Below are positions 1 to 7,770 of a stretch of DNA of 18,184 bases, in pieces (position 1 is the first letter of the stretch; the number at the start of each line of letters is the position of its first letter). Where the stretch lies: positions 1 through 18,184 of the forward strand of contig RHCK01000007.1 of assembly GCA_010030605.1 (NCBI GenBank). Direction: 5' to 3'. The notes beneath the pieces were generated by a model that was not told the DNA's origin, ran no database searches, and saw only the letters and a program-made list of their open reading frames with translations. Position numbers and translations under genes: made by a program. The DNA is from Acidimicrobiia bacterium. GTDB taxonomy: Bacteria > Actinomycetota > Acidimicrobiia > Acidimicrobiales > Ilumatobacteraceae.

Positions 1-2
1 TC

Positions 3-356
3 GGGTTTCCGGAGCGTTTCGATTTTCCCGAAGTGGTGGTGTTCGGCCTCACCCCGGTCGCGGTCAGTGGTCTGCTCGACATGGTCGCCGGACAGTTGGA
101 TGAGGGCGTGCGAATTCCGATCGACACCCCTCTCGTTGGTTTGTTCGACAACGACCTGCGCTGCGTGTTCGCCTCGGTCGACATGTCGGCTCATGCGTCG
201 TTCTTCGCCACGGGGGTCGCGTGGCATCGCGGATTCGTTTTCGGCATGGTTCAGCTGCTCTGGCCCGATCGAAACGGTTGGCTTCCGTACGAATCGGGCT
301 TCGATTCGAGTGTTCGGGCGGCTCAACCGGTCATCGGCCGTATCGCGGAAGGATGA
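3..356 (+). CDS. DUF4262 domain protein, 3' end only
   Basis: The frame is open from the left edge of the window and stops with TGA at 354-356, so the N-terminus is missing. The visible part begins GFPERFDFPEVVVFGLTP and ends with a VQLLWPDRNGWLPY segment followed by a Phe-Asp and a QPVIG motif. That order (a 'PE-vvFGL' strand, a polar middle, a 'QL-WPDR-G-P' block, then a short tail with QP-G) is what I know of DUF4262, a small family of unknown biochemical function common in actinobacteria and proteobacteria. The GTG codons at 33 and 36 are internal rather than true starts because the family motif continues upstream of them. The downstream mannosidase starts 4 nt after the stop, so the two are probably co-transcribed; no functional link is implied. 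Confidence 0.75.
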   Translation, partial: GFPERFDFPEVVVFGLTPVAVSGLLDMVAGQLDEGVRIPIDTPLVGLFDNDLRCVFASVDMSAHASFFATGVAWHRGFVFGMVQLLWPDRNGWLPYESGFDSSVRAAQPVIGRIAEG

Positions 357-360
357 CAAC

Positions 361-3300
361 GTGGCGCATCGCGTGACCTCGCCCGCCATGCAACGCGCGC
401 AACGACTGTTGGCACAACGTGTTCGACCGATGATTCATGTCGAACCGAGGTCATTCGACGTCGAGGCGGTCGATGAATCCTTCGAGCCGCTCGACTTCTC
501 GTCGGCCATCGTCGCGCCGCGTCAGCGGATCGCTCCGGGTCAGGCGTGGGGGCGAGCATGGCACACCACATGGTTCCGATTGTCCACGACGGTTTCGGCC
601 GAGCACGACGGTCGGCCGTTGGTCGCGTTGATCGATATCGGCTTTAACGGCCGCTACGACGGATTCCAGGCCGAGGCCATCGCCTGGATGGACGGGCGAA
701 TCGTGCACGCCATTCAGCCGGACCGTCGAACGATCGATCTGGGCGTTGGTCGCGTGGGAAACTCGGTGGAGATTTGGATCGAAGCCGCCGCGACACCGGT
801 CATCGCGGGACACGCCTCCGGATACGGCCCGACACCATTCGGTGATCCGCGCACGGCACCATCGACTCCGCTCTATTCATTGCGGCGCGCGGACATCTGT
901 GTGGTGAACACCGAGGTCGAGCGATTGGCGCTCGAGCTCCACAACGCGATCGACATCACGCTCGACATGGAGGAGAACGATCCGAACCGCTCACGCCATT
1001 TCCAAGCCCTCGACGCCGCCGGACGTGTGTTGGCTCCCGGTGACGTGGTGGGAACCGCGACCGAAGCACGACTTTGTCTGGCACCTCTTTTCGATTCGAG
1101 CGGTCCTCGGCCCCGACATCGAATCGTCGCCGCCGGTCACGCACATCTCGACACCGCGTGGTTGTGGCCCATACGCGAAACGCGACGAAAGGCCGTGCGG
1201 ACCTTCGCCAACGCCGTTCATTTGTTGAAGGCGAACCCGGACGCGGTCTTCGCCCACAGTCAGGCGCAACATTACGAATGGGTGCGCGAGGACGCCCCGG
1301 ATGTCTTCGCCGAGGTGGCTCGGTTGGTGAGCGAGGGTCGATGGGAGCCGGTCGGTGGCATGTGGGTCGAGACCGACCTGAATCTGCCGTCCGGTGAGAG
1401 CTTGCTGCGTCAGATGGTGCACGGTCAGCGCGCTTTCGTCGAATGGTTCGGTGAACGTTGCACCGGGGCCTTCCTGCCCGACGATTTCGGCTATCCGGGT
1501 TCGTTGCCGCAGATCGTTCGACACGGCGGAGGACGTTGGTTCTTCACGCAGAAGTTGAGTTGGAACGAAACCAACCGCATGCCGCATCACTCCTTCTGGT
1601 GGGAAGGCATCGATGGTTCTCGCGTGTTCACGCACTTCAGCCCCGTCGACACGTACAACGCGTTGATGACGCCGTCGCAGTTGCGATTCGCCGAACGAAA
1701 TTTCGCCGATCATGCGGGGGCCACGATGTCGCTGGTTCTCTACGGCCACGGGGACGGCGGGGGAGGGCCGACCCAGCACATGATCGACCGCGCCCGACTG
1801 GCGAGAGAGATGGATTCGGTCCCGTCAGTGTCATTCGGAACGGTTGCGAGTTTCTTCGCCGAAGCCGAGGACGAGTACGGCACCATCGCTCCCACATGGG
1901 TCGGCGAGATGTACTTCGAGAAGCATCGTGGGACGTACAGCACGCAGATCGGAACCAAGCAAGGGAATCGCAACAGCGAGCGGCTCCTGCACGAGATCGA
2001 ACTGTGGTCGTCGTTGGCTCGCCATCGGCCATCGATGCTCGATGAATGGTGGAAGCGCGTTCTCACCCAGCAGTTTCACGACATCATTCCGGGTTCTTCG
2101 ATCGCCTGGGTGCACCGCGATGCCGAGGACGAACACGCTGCCATCGCCGCCGAGATCGAGGAGGAGATCGACAACGTGTTGGGTCCGAGGTTGGACGGTG
2201 CGACGTGGATCATGAACCCGGCTCCGGTCGACTGTTCGGGAGTGATCGATGTCGACGGGGTCCCACGTTGGGTCGAAGTTCCCGCTTTCGGTTCGGCGCG
2301 GGTTGTCGCCGATGCGGACATTCCGCGACCCGCGGTCACGGCGCGACACACATCGACCGGACTCGAGGTCGACAACGGCGTCCTGCGTGTCGTGTGGGAT
2401 GCGTCGGGTTCGTTGATCTCGATGATCGAGTCGAACAGCGGTCGCGAATTGATGTCGCAGGGCGATGGAGCTGGTTTGATCATTCGACGCGACACGCCCG
2501 CCGAGTACGACGCTTGGGACATCGACATGGCGGACGCCGATGCCGACTTCACCAAAATCGTTGCGATCTCCGCTCCTCGCCTGGAGTCGGAGCACGACCT
2601 GCGCGTGGTGGTGGCGGCGGACTTCGCGATCGGCTCGTCTCGATTCACGATGCGGTGGTCGGTGGTCGCGGACTCGCGACGTGTCGACGTGAGTCTCGAA
2701 GCCGATTGGCGCGAGCCCGAACATCGCGTGCAATTGCGAGTTCCGGTCGACGTGTTCGCTCGCGACGCGGTGTGCGGAACACAATTCGGCCACGTTCGTC
2801 GGGGTCGGCACTCCAACACATCATGGGATCTCGCTCGATTCGAATCGTGCGCGCATCGATACGTTCACATCGGTGAACCGGGAGTCGGCTTCTCGTTGAT
2901 GGCCGATGGTCCACGCGGCTACGACGTCCGTGGAAACGAGTTGCGCATGACGTTGTTGCGGGCGCCTCTGTTCCCCGATCCCATGGCCGACCGCGGACGT
3001 CAACGGCTGGAATGGGCATACCTCGTGACGTTGGGCGACCCGATCGCCGATGGTTCGTTGGAGCGCGAAGCGGCCCGCATCGCGCATCCGCCACGCATTC
3101 TTCGGGGTACTCCGATGGTGACGACACCGCCCGTTCGTTGGGAATCCCCCGGATCGTTGGTGAGCGCACTCAAGTTGGCCGACGATGGTTCGAACGACCT
3201 GATCGTGCGTCTCTGGGAAACCCGTGGGGGCAGAACGTCGGGACGATTGACGATGACCGAACCGGCCGTCGAGATCATCGACTGCGACGCCCTCGAGACA

Positions 3301-3393
3301 CCATTGTCGGGCGCCGCGGTCGTCGGGTCCGGAACCGATGCGACCATCGATATGCGCCCGTTCCAGATTCGCACTTTGCGCGTTCGCCGTTGA
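361..3393 (+). CDS. GH38 alpha-mannosidase
   Basis: This 1010-residue protein is a glycoside hydrolase family 38 retaining alpha-mannosidase, which releases alpha-linked mannose from oligosaccharides; no signal peptide is seen, so it is likely cytoplasmic. The catalytic domain opens with the metal motif HAHLDTAWLWP (residues 260-270; His262 and Asp264 as Zn ligands). The nucleophile block LPDDFGYPGSLPQI has Asp374 at the nucleophile position. A GDGGGGPT glycine run follows, and QFHDIIPGSS supplies the third metal His (His573). The order and the roughly 1000-residue length fit the ER/cytosolic-type GH38 branch, with a beta-rich C-terminal half. I chose GTG at 361 because a GGAAGGAT Shine-Dalgarno lies at 347-354 and the frame further upstream is only a shadow of the DUF4262 gene. 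GTG 373 and ATG 388 are alternatives. All key residues are present. Confidence 0.93.
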   Translation: MAHRVTSPAMQRAQRLLAQRVRPMIHVEPRSFDVEAVDESFEPLDFSSAIVAPRQRIAPGQAWGRAWHTTWFRLSTTVSAEHDGRPLVALIDIGFNGRYDGFQAEAIAWMDGRIVHAIQPDRRTIDLGVGRVGNSVEIWIEAAATPVIAGHASGYGPTPFGDPRTAPSTPLYSLRRADICVVNTEVERLALELHNAIDITLDMEENDPNRSRHFQALDAAGRVLAPGDVVGTATEARLCLAPLFDSSGPRPRHRIVAAGHAHLDTAWLWPIRETRRKAVRTFANAVHLLKANPDAVFAHSQAQHYEWVREDAPDVFAEVARLVSEGRWEPVGGMWVETDLNLPSGESLLRQMVHGQRAFVEWFGERCTGAFLPDDFGYPGSLPQIVRHGGGRWFFTQKLSWNETNRMPHHSFWWEGIDGSRVFTHFSPVDTYNALMTPSQLRFAERNFADHAGATMSLVLYGHGDGGGGPTQHMIDRARLAREMDSVPSVSFGTVASFFAEAEDEYGTIAPTWVGEMYFEKHRGTYSTQIGTKQGNRNSERLLHEIELWSSLARHRPSMLDEWWKRVLTQQFHDIIPGSSIAWVHRDAEDEHAAIAAEIEEEIDNVLGPRLDGATWIMNPAPVDCSGVIDVDGVPRWVEVPAFGSARVVADADIPRPAVTARHTSTGLEVDNGVLRVVWDASGSLISMIESNSGRELMSQGDGAGLIIRRDTPAEYDAWDIDMADADADFTKIVAISAPRLESEHDLRVVVAADFAIGSSRFTMRWSVVADSRRVDVSLEADWREPEHRVQLRVPVDVFARDAVCGTQFGHVRRGRHSNTSWDLARFESCAHRYVHIGEPGVGFSLMADGPRGYDVRGNELRMTLLRAPLFPDPMADRGRQRLEWAYLVTLGDPIADGSLEREAARIAHPPRILRGTPMVTTPPVRWESPGSLVSALKLADDGSNDLIVRLWETRGGRTSGRLTMTEPAVEIIDCDALETPLSGAAVVGSGTDATIDMRPFQIRTLRVRR

Positions 3394-3458
3394 ATCACCA
3401 AGCTGTATCTCCCGACCGTATCGAAGCGTTTCGTGGTGCTTCTTTGCGCCGGTGATGG

Positions 3459-3464
3459 CACACT
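3459..3464 (+). promoter_or_regulatory. Putative -10 box for leaderless DUF393 gene
   Basis: CACACT (pattern NAnnnT) ends 6 nt before the GTG start codon at 3471, and there is no Shine-Dalgarno sequence. A transcript starting 6-7 nt after the box would begin at the start codon. No convincing -35 is seen. Confidence 0.4.
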
Positions 3465-3470
3465 GACATC

Positions 3471-3905
3471 GTGAATCTGCGGTTGTCCCCGGTGTTGGTG
3501 TACGACGGCGACTGCGCGTTCTGCACGCGTTCGGTTCGTTTCATCGAACGCCGAATCTCGCGCCGCCCCGACATCGTCGCGTGGCAGCGAACCGACCTCG
3601 CTCAGTTGGGCTTGACGGCCGAGATGTGCGAGACGGCGGTTCAATGGGTCGAACCCGACGGTGCGATCGCCTCCGGCCATCGGGCCATCGCCCGGACGCT
3701 CATCCATGGTGGGGGGCTTTGGTCGGTGATCGGGCGCGCTCTGCTGTTGCCCGGCATCAGTTCCCTCGCCGCCGTGGTCTACCGCGTGGTGGCGCGCAAT
3801 CGTCACCGAATGCCGGGCGGTACCGAGCAGTGCGTGTTGCCACAAGCCGAACGCAACGGAGCCAACGGGGTCGATACCGACGGCTCGGGTGGAGTATCCG
3901 GCTGA
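3471..3905 (+). CDS. DUF393 (DCC family) thiol-disulfide oxidoreductase-like protein
   Basis: This 144-residue protein starts with the DCC-family signature VYDGDCAFCTRSVRF, with a CxxC pair at Cys15 and Cys18 on the first strand-helix turn of a thioredoxin-like fold. The family is annotated as putative thiol-disulfide oxidoreductase, but its substrates are generally unknown. A hydrophobic stretch near residues 84-108, preceding an Arg-rich turn, resembles the membrane-proximal C-terminal helix of family members. The last 25 or so residues are low in hydrophobicity and Gly/Asn-rich. GTG at 3471 has no Shine-Dalgarno and sits 6 nt downstream of a -10-like hexamer, so it is probably leaderless. 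The mutase gene follows after 20 nt but has its own -10-like box, so co-transcription is possible and not certain. Confidence 0.88.
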   Translation: MNLRLSPVLVYDGDCAFCTRSVRFIERRISRRPDIVAWQRTDLAQLGLTAEMCETAVQWVEPDGAIASGHRAIARTLIHGGGLWSVIGRALLLPGISSLAAVVYRVVARNRHRMPGGTEQCVLPQAERNGANGVDTDGSGGVSG

Positions 3906-3913
3906 ATCCCCGC

Positions 3914-3919
3914 CACAAT
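3914..3919 (+). promoter_or_regulatory. Putative -10 box for leaderless mutase large-subunit gene
   Basis: CACAAT lies exactly 6 nt before GTG 3926. The intervening GGGGGC is too close to the start codon to act as a normal Shine-Dalgarno. The geometry is identical to the boxes at 3459, 7759, 8664, 10354 and 17177. Confidence 0.45.
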
Positions 3920-3925
3920 GGGGGC

Positions 3926-5560
3926 GTGAACACTCCCCGGCAACAGTGGCAAAAGGCATTCGACGACTCGCGTCTGCGCGAAGGTCCGTTCCAGACGATG
4001 TCGGGCATCCCGCTCGAGCCCGTGTACGGCCCCGAGGACGGCGAGTTCCCCGGTCAGTACCCCTACGCTCGTGGCCCGTACGCCTCGATGTATCGAAGCA
4101 AGTTGTGGACCATGCGCATGTTCGCCGGGTTCGGCACCGCGATCGACACGAACCAGCGATTCAAGGAAATCATCAAGGCTGGCGGTGACGGCTTGTCGAC
4201 GGCGTTCGACATGCCCACGTTGTTGGGTCTCGATTCCGACGACCCGATGGCTCTCGGAGAAGTCGGTCGCTGCGGCGTGGCGATCGACACCTTGGCCGAC
4301 ATGCGCGACCTCTTCGCCGACATCGACCTCGGCGGCATCACCACCTCGATGACCATCAACTCGCCGGCCGCCGTGATGTTGGCGATGTTCGTGGCGCAAG
4401 CCGAAACGGCCGGAGTGCCGCGCGCCAAACTCGGTGGCACCCTGCAGAACGACATCTTGAAGGAGTATCAGGCGCAGAAGGAGTTCGTCTTCCCGCCACG
4501 TCAGTCCATGCGACTGGTGCGTGACACGGTGGCGTTCACCGCGGCCGAGATGCCGCGTTGGCATTCGATCTCCATTTCGGGCTACCACATCCGTGAAGCC
4601 GGCTCGACGGCGGCCGAGGAATTGGCGTTCACCTTGGCCAACGGTTTCGCCTACGTCGAATTGGCGCGCCAGGCCGGGCTACCCGTGGATTCGTTCGCCC
4701 CGCGTCTGTCGTTCTTCTTCAACGCGCACATCGACTTCTTCGAAGAGATCGCCAAGTACCGCGCCGCCCGTCGCATCTGGGCACGCTGGTTGAAGGAGCG
4801 TTACGGAGCGACCAACGAGCGTTCCATGCAGTTGCGCTTCCACACCCAGACCGCCGGTGTTTCCTTGACCGCCCAGCAGCCCGAGGTCAACATCGTTCGT
4901 ACCGCCATCGAGGCCTTGGCCGGAGTTCTCGGCGGAACGCAGTCGTTGCACACCAACTCGATGGACGAAGCTCTCGCATTGCCGACCGAGAAAGCCGCCC
5001 GAATCGCGCTTCGCACCCAACAAGTCATCGCGTACGAGACGAACGTGGCTCACGTCGCCGATCCGCTCGGCGGTTCGTACTTCGTCGAATCCTTGACCGA
5101 CGAGATGGAGCGTCGCGCCGAGGAGATCTTCGCGCACATCGATGAAATGGGTCGCGGGTCCATCCTCGAAGGTTGCATCACCGGCATCGAGGAAAACTGG
5201 TTCCAGGGTCGCATCGCCGACAGTGCGTACGAGTTGGAACGCAACTTCAACCGCGGAGAGCGCATCGTGGTGGGCGTCAATCGATTCCTCGAAGGCAACG
5301 ATGACGACGACTTGGCCATCCTCAAGATCACGAACGAGGACGAGACCAAGCAGCGTCAACGTCTCTCTCAGGTGCGCGCCGATCGCAACGACGCCGCCGT
5401 GCAGGATGCCCTCGATCGTTTGGCGAAGGACGCCGTCGACCCCGAGGTCAACTTGATGCCGGCCCTGATCGATGCGTCGTTGGCCTACGTGACCGTGGGC
5501 GAAATGATGAACACCATGGCCGGAGTGTTCGGCCGTCACGTCGAAGTCCCGACGATCTGA
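3926..5560 (+). CDS. icmA: B12-dependent acyl-CoA mutase large subunit, isobutyryl-CoA mutase type
   Basis: This 544-residue protein is the substrate-binding TIM-barrel subunit of an adenosylcobalamin-dependent acyl-CoA mutase, without the C-terminal B12 domain; that domain is the next gene. Conserved blocks are WTMRMFAGFGTA, GGDGLSTAFDMPTLLG, GTLQNDILKEYQAQKE, SISGYHIREAGSTA (catalytic His221), RFHTQTAGVSLTAQQP and DPLGGSYFVE. The residues that distinguish substrates in this family are Tyr89/Arg207 in methylmalonyl-CoA mutase, Phe80/Gln198 in isobutyryl-CoA mutase and Ile90/Gln208 in 2-hydroxyisobutyryl-CoA mutase. Here they are Phe66 and Gln184; spacing to each other and to His221 is the same as in the reference enzyme. 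I therefore infer reversible isobutyryl-CoA/n-butyryl-CoA isomerisation, although automated annotation would probably say methylmalonyl-CoA mutase. Start GTG 3926 is chosen because upstream sequence overlaps the DUF393 gene and a -10-like box sits 6 nt before it. No MeaB-type chaperone gene is in the window. Confidence 0.9.
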   Translation: MNTPRQQWQKAFDDSRLREGPFQTMSGIPLEPVYGPEDGEFPGQYPYARGPYASMYRSKLWTMRMFAGFGTAIDTNQRFKEIIKAGGDGLSTAFDMPTLLGLDSDDPMALGEVGRCGVAIDTLADMRDLFADIDLGGITTSMTINSPAAVMLAMFVAQAETAGVPRAKLGGTLQNDILKEYQAQKEFVFPPRQSMRLVRDTVAFTAAEMPRWHSISISGYHIREAGSTAAEELAFTLANGFAYVELARQAGLPVDSFAPRLSFFFNAHIDFFEEIAKYRAARRIWARWLKERYGATNERSMQLRFHTQTAGVSLTAQQPEVNIVRTAIEALAGVLGGTQSLHTNSMDEALALPTEKAARIALRTQQVIAYETNVAHVADPLGGSYFVESLTDEMERRAEEIFAHIDEMGRGSILEGCITGIEENWFQGRIADSAYELERNFNRGERIVVGVNRFLEGNDDDDLAILKITNEDETKQRQRLSQVRADRNDAAVQDALDRLAKDAVDPEVNLMPALIDASLAYVTVGEMMNTMAGVFGRHVEVPTI

Positions 5561-5579
5561 GAAGGAACGGGGAATTCAC

Positions 5580-5981
5580 ATGACTCAGGAATCGTTGCGC
5601 GTGCTCGTGGCCAAGGTCGGGCTCGACGGTCACGACCGCGGGGTGAAGGTGGTCGCTCGTCTCCTGCGCGACGCCGGTATCGAGGTCATCTACACCGGTC
5701 TGTTCCAGACACCCGAGACGGTGGCGGCGGCCGCGGTCGACGAGGACGTCGACGTGGTCGGTCTGTCGATGTTGTCGGGGGCGCACATGACGCTCGCTCC
5801 GCTCGTCGTGAAAGCCATCCGTGACCGAGGGTCCGACATCCCCGTGGTGCTCGGTGGAATCGTGCCGAACCAGGACGTGGAAGAACTCACCGCTGCCGGC
5901 ATCGCCGCCGTTCTCGGACCGGGCGCTCCGGCCGATCAGGTGGTCGAGGTCGTGCGCAACGTTGCCGCGGCACGCGCCTGA
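5580..5981 (+). CDS. icmB: Cobalamin-binding small subunit of acyl-CoA mutase
   Basis: This 133-residue protein is a stand-alone B12-binding Rossmann-like domain. It carries the base-off/His-on signature LDGHDRGVKVV, in which His18 should ligate cobalt, then LSMLSGAHM and VVLGGIVPNQD, the usual loops that hold the dimethylbenzimidazole tail. It starts 19 nt after the large subunit stops, with GAAGGAACGGGG upstream of ATG 5580, so the two genes form one operon and almost certainly one holoenzyme. Split large/small subunits of these lengths match IcmA/IcmB and HcmA/HcmB; the substrate assignment is inherited from the Phe/Gln pair of the large subunit. It converges on the SDR gene with a gap of only 3 nt, leaving no room for a dedicated terminator. 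Confidence 0.9.
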   Translation: MTQESLRVLVAKVGLDGHDRGVKVVARLLRDAGIEVIYTGLFQTPETVAAAAVDEDVDVVGLSMLSGAHMTLAPLVVKAIRDRGSDIPVVLGGIVPNQDVEELTAAGIAAVLGPGAPADQVVEVVRNVAAARA

Positions 5982-5984
5982 CGT

Positions 5985-6740
5985 TTACTGAAGTCCGCGC
6001 AGCGCTCCACCATCGAGGGGCAATGACACGCCGGTCATGAACCGCGCGTGTTCCGAGCACACGAACGCGGTCACGTGCCCGAAGTCATCCGGGTCGCCCA
6101 CCATGCCGGCTGGAATCGTGCTCGCCAACGCCGCGGGATCGGGATAGAGCGCCGCGAGTCGCCCGGTGAGGTGCAAGCCCGGTTGAACGGTGTTGACGGT
6201 GATGCCGTGGCCGGCGACTTCGCGCGCGAGTGTCTTCAGGAATCCCGTGAGACCGGCGCGCGCGGTGTTGGAAAGAATCAGGTGCTCGATCGGCTCGCGC
6301 ACCGACGTGGAGGTGATGGCGACGATGCGCCCCCAACCGTTCTCTTTCATGATCGGAACCACCTCGCGACACATGGCCACGGTCGAGAGCAGATTCAGTT
6401 TGAGAGCGGCCTCGTACGCGTCGAACGGGGTGGAGGCGAACGTGCCCGGTGGTGGACCGCCGGCGTTCGCGATCAAGATGTCGATGCCGCCGAGAGCTTC
6501 GTGGGCGGATCGAACCATGGTCGACACCGCCGATGGGTCGCTCACATCGGCGGCGTGCACGTGGACGCTCGCGCCGTGTGCGGGGATGACGGTCGCGGCG
6601 GCCTCGACCAGCCGATCGACATCGCGCGACACCAACATCACGCTCACACCTTCGGCGGCCAACGCACGGGCGGTGGACAATCCCAGTCCACTCGATGCGC
6701 CGGTCACCAACGCTCGACGTCCGACAATTCCGAGATCCAT
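5985..6740 (-). CDS. SDR family oxidoreductase with atypical active site
   Basis: This 251-residue short-chain dehydrogenase/reductase has the nucleotide motif TGASSGLG (Gly14, Gly18, Gly20), an NAG motif (NAGG, residues 92-95) and a C-terminal MTGVSLPLDGG typical of FabG-like members. The catalytic tetrad is incomplete. The serine position is kept (Ser144), but the position 13 residues later that is normally Tyr is Ser157, and the position 4 further on that is normally Lys is Arg161 (LSNTARAGL). This SN..R pattern matches the FabG-like SDR subgroup known to lack the canonical tetrad, so reductase activity should not be assumed. ATG 6740 is chosen because AAAGGA lies about 9 nt upstream and the TGASSGLG motif then sits at the usual distance from the N-terminus. 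The gene follows pfkB by 16 nt on the same strand, so the two are probably an operon. Confidence 0.9.
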   Translation of the reverse strand: MDLGIVGRRALVTGASSGLGLSTARALAAEGVSVMLVSRDVDRLVEAAATVIPAHGASVHVHAADVSDPSAVSTMVRSAHEALGGIDILIANAGGPPPGTFASTPFDAYEAALKLNLLSTVAMCREVVPIMKENGWGRIVAITSTSVREPIEHLILSNTARAGLTGFLKTLAREVAGHGITVNTVQPGLHLTGRLAALYPDPAALASTIPAGMVGDPDDFGHVTAFVCSEHARFMTGVSLPLDGGALRGLQ

Positions 6741-6756
6741 GTTCAGGAATCCTTTC

Positions 6757-7710
6757 TCAGCGTTGGGCGGAGAGCAACGTCCGCAGGCGGCCGTCCGGCG
6801 AGGGACGCGCACCGATGTGCTCGATCACCCAAGCGGACACCTTGGTGGCGAAACGCGCCGCCTCGATGGGCGATCGCGAATCGAGATGATGAGCGAGAAA
6901 CGCACCGGCGAACGAATCACCCGCTCCGGTGGCATCGACCAAGTTGTTGGTGGCCGGCGGAATCATGGTGGTTCGCTCGCCATCGTGAACGAGCGCTCCT
7001 TCGGCGTCGAGTTTCAACACGACCAACGCCCCGGGGAAGATCTTGGTGAGGCCCTCGGCGATCTCGGCCGGATTCGTCTCTCCGGTGAGCACCTGACCTT
7101 CTTCCTTGTTCGGAAGCACGATGTCGAAGTCCAGATCGGCGCACACTGCGAGGAAATTCGAGACACCCATCTCTTGGATCATTTGAAACGAGCCCGGGTC
7201 GAACGACACCGTTGCTCCGGCCGATCGAGCCATGCGTGCGGCGGTGCGGGCGGCCGAACGCGGGGGGTCGGTGAAGAAGGACCATGCGGTGAGGTGCAGA
7301 TGGGCGGCCGATGCCACCGCGTCGGCGGGTAGTTCCGAGGGCATGAGGTAGAAGTCCGCACCGTGTCCCGACACCATCGAGCGTTGTCCGGTGTGGTCGA
7401 CGAACACTGCCACGGATCCGGTGGAATGAGCCTCGGTTTCGACGAGGTGAGCCACCACCCGTTCACGCTCGAGATCTTCCTGGGCGAGTTGTCCGAAACG
7501 ATCGCGCCCGATCTTGCCGACGAAGCGCGTCGGCGTTCCGCATCGGCTGGCCCAGACGGCAACGTTGGCCGCACTTCCTCCCGGAGTCAACATCACCTCG
7601 CCAAAGGTGTCGCCCCCTCGCAGAAGCTCGCTGTTGGTACGGATGAGCACGTCCCACGCGAAGTCCCCGAGCACGCAGAGTTGTGGAGTCGACGTACCGT
7701 GCGCGGTCAC
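6757..7710 (-). CDS. PfkB family carbohydrate kinase
   Basis: This 317-residue protein is a ribokinase-like (PfkB) ATP-dependent kinase for a sugar or nucleoside. The N-terminal signature includes TPGGSAANVAVWASRCG, followed by KIGRDRFG. The C-terminal signature VDATGAGDSFAGAFL carries the anion-hole glycines and the catalytic base Asp265. Substrate cannot be read from sequence alone; candidates are ribose, fructose, 2-keto-3-deoxygluconate or adenosine. The most likely start is GTG 7710. It gives the normal short lead (the first strand is QLCVLGDF), has no Shine-Dalgarno, and lies 7 nt downstream of TACCGT, which suggests a leaderless transcript. The frame stays open further upstream, but that stretch lies inside the divergent exporter gene and is a shadow. 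The downstream SDR starts 16 nt after the stop. Confidence 0.9.
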   Translation of the reverse strand: MTAHGTSTPQLCVLGDFAWDVLIRTNSELLRGGDTFGEVMLTPGGSAANVAVWASRCGTPTRFVGKIGRDRFGQLAQEDLERERVVAHLVETEAHSTGSVAVFVDHTGQRSMVSGHGADFYLMPSELPADAVASAAHLHLTAWSFFTDPPRSAARTAARMARSAGATVSFDPGSFQMIQEMGVSNFLAVCADLDFDIVLPNKEEGQVLTGETNPAEIAEGLTKIFPGALVVLKLDAEGALVHDGERTTMIPPATNNLVDATGAGDSFAGAFLAHHLDSRSPIEAARFATKVSAWVIEHIGARPSPDGRLRTLLSAQR

Positions 7711-7717
7711 GGGTCGT

Positions 7718-7723
7718 ACGGTA
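7718..7723 (-). promoter_or_regulatory. Putative -10 box for pfkB-SDR operon
   Basis: On the minus strand, TACCGT (TAnnnT) is followed after 7 nt by the GTG start of the kinase. It lies 35 bp from the divergent box of the exporter gene, so the two promoters share a 60-bp intergenic region. Confidence 0.4.
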
Positions 7724-7758
7724 TCGGCGGGGATTCTCCGAGCCACGAGGTCGTCGGC

Positions 7759-7764
7759 GACAAT
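7759..7764 (+). promoter_or_regulatory. Putative -10 box for leaderless exporter gene
   Basis: GACAAT is followed by 6 nt and then ATG 7771. No Shine-Dalgarno is visible. No clear -35 is seen at 17-18 bp. Confidence 0.45.
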
Positions 7765-7770
7765 GGGTTC

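Noticed and set aside
67..360. Upstream extension of the mannosidase frame across the DUF4262 gene
   Set aside because: The translated stretch is Arg/Ser-rich shadow sequence without family similarity, and GTG 361 has a good Shine-Dalgarno.
1831..2811. Long reverse-strand ORF inside the mannosidase gene
   Set aside because: It is fully antisense to a gene with intact catalytic motifs, is His/Arg-rich, and has no recognisable domain or start signal.
3581..3925. Upstream extension of the mutase large-subunit frame
   Set aside because: It overlaps the DUF393 gene in another frame and reads as low-complexity Arg-rich sequence. The family N-terminus begins near 3926.
6190..7332. Long forward ORF across the SDR and PfkB genes
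   Set aside because: It is antisense to two genes with clear family motifs, and its translation is compositionally biased.
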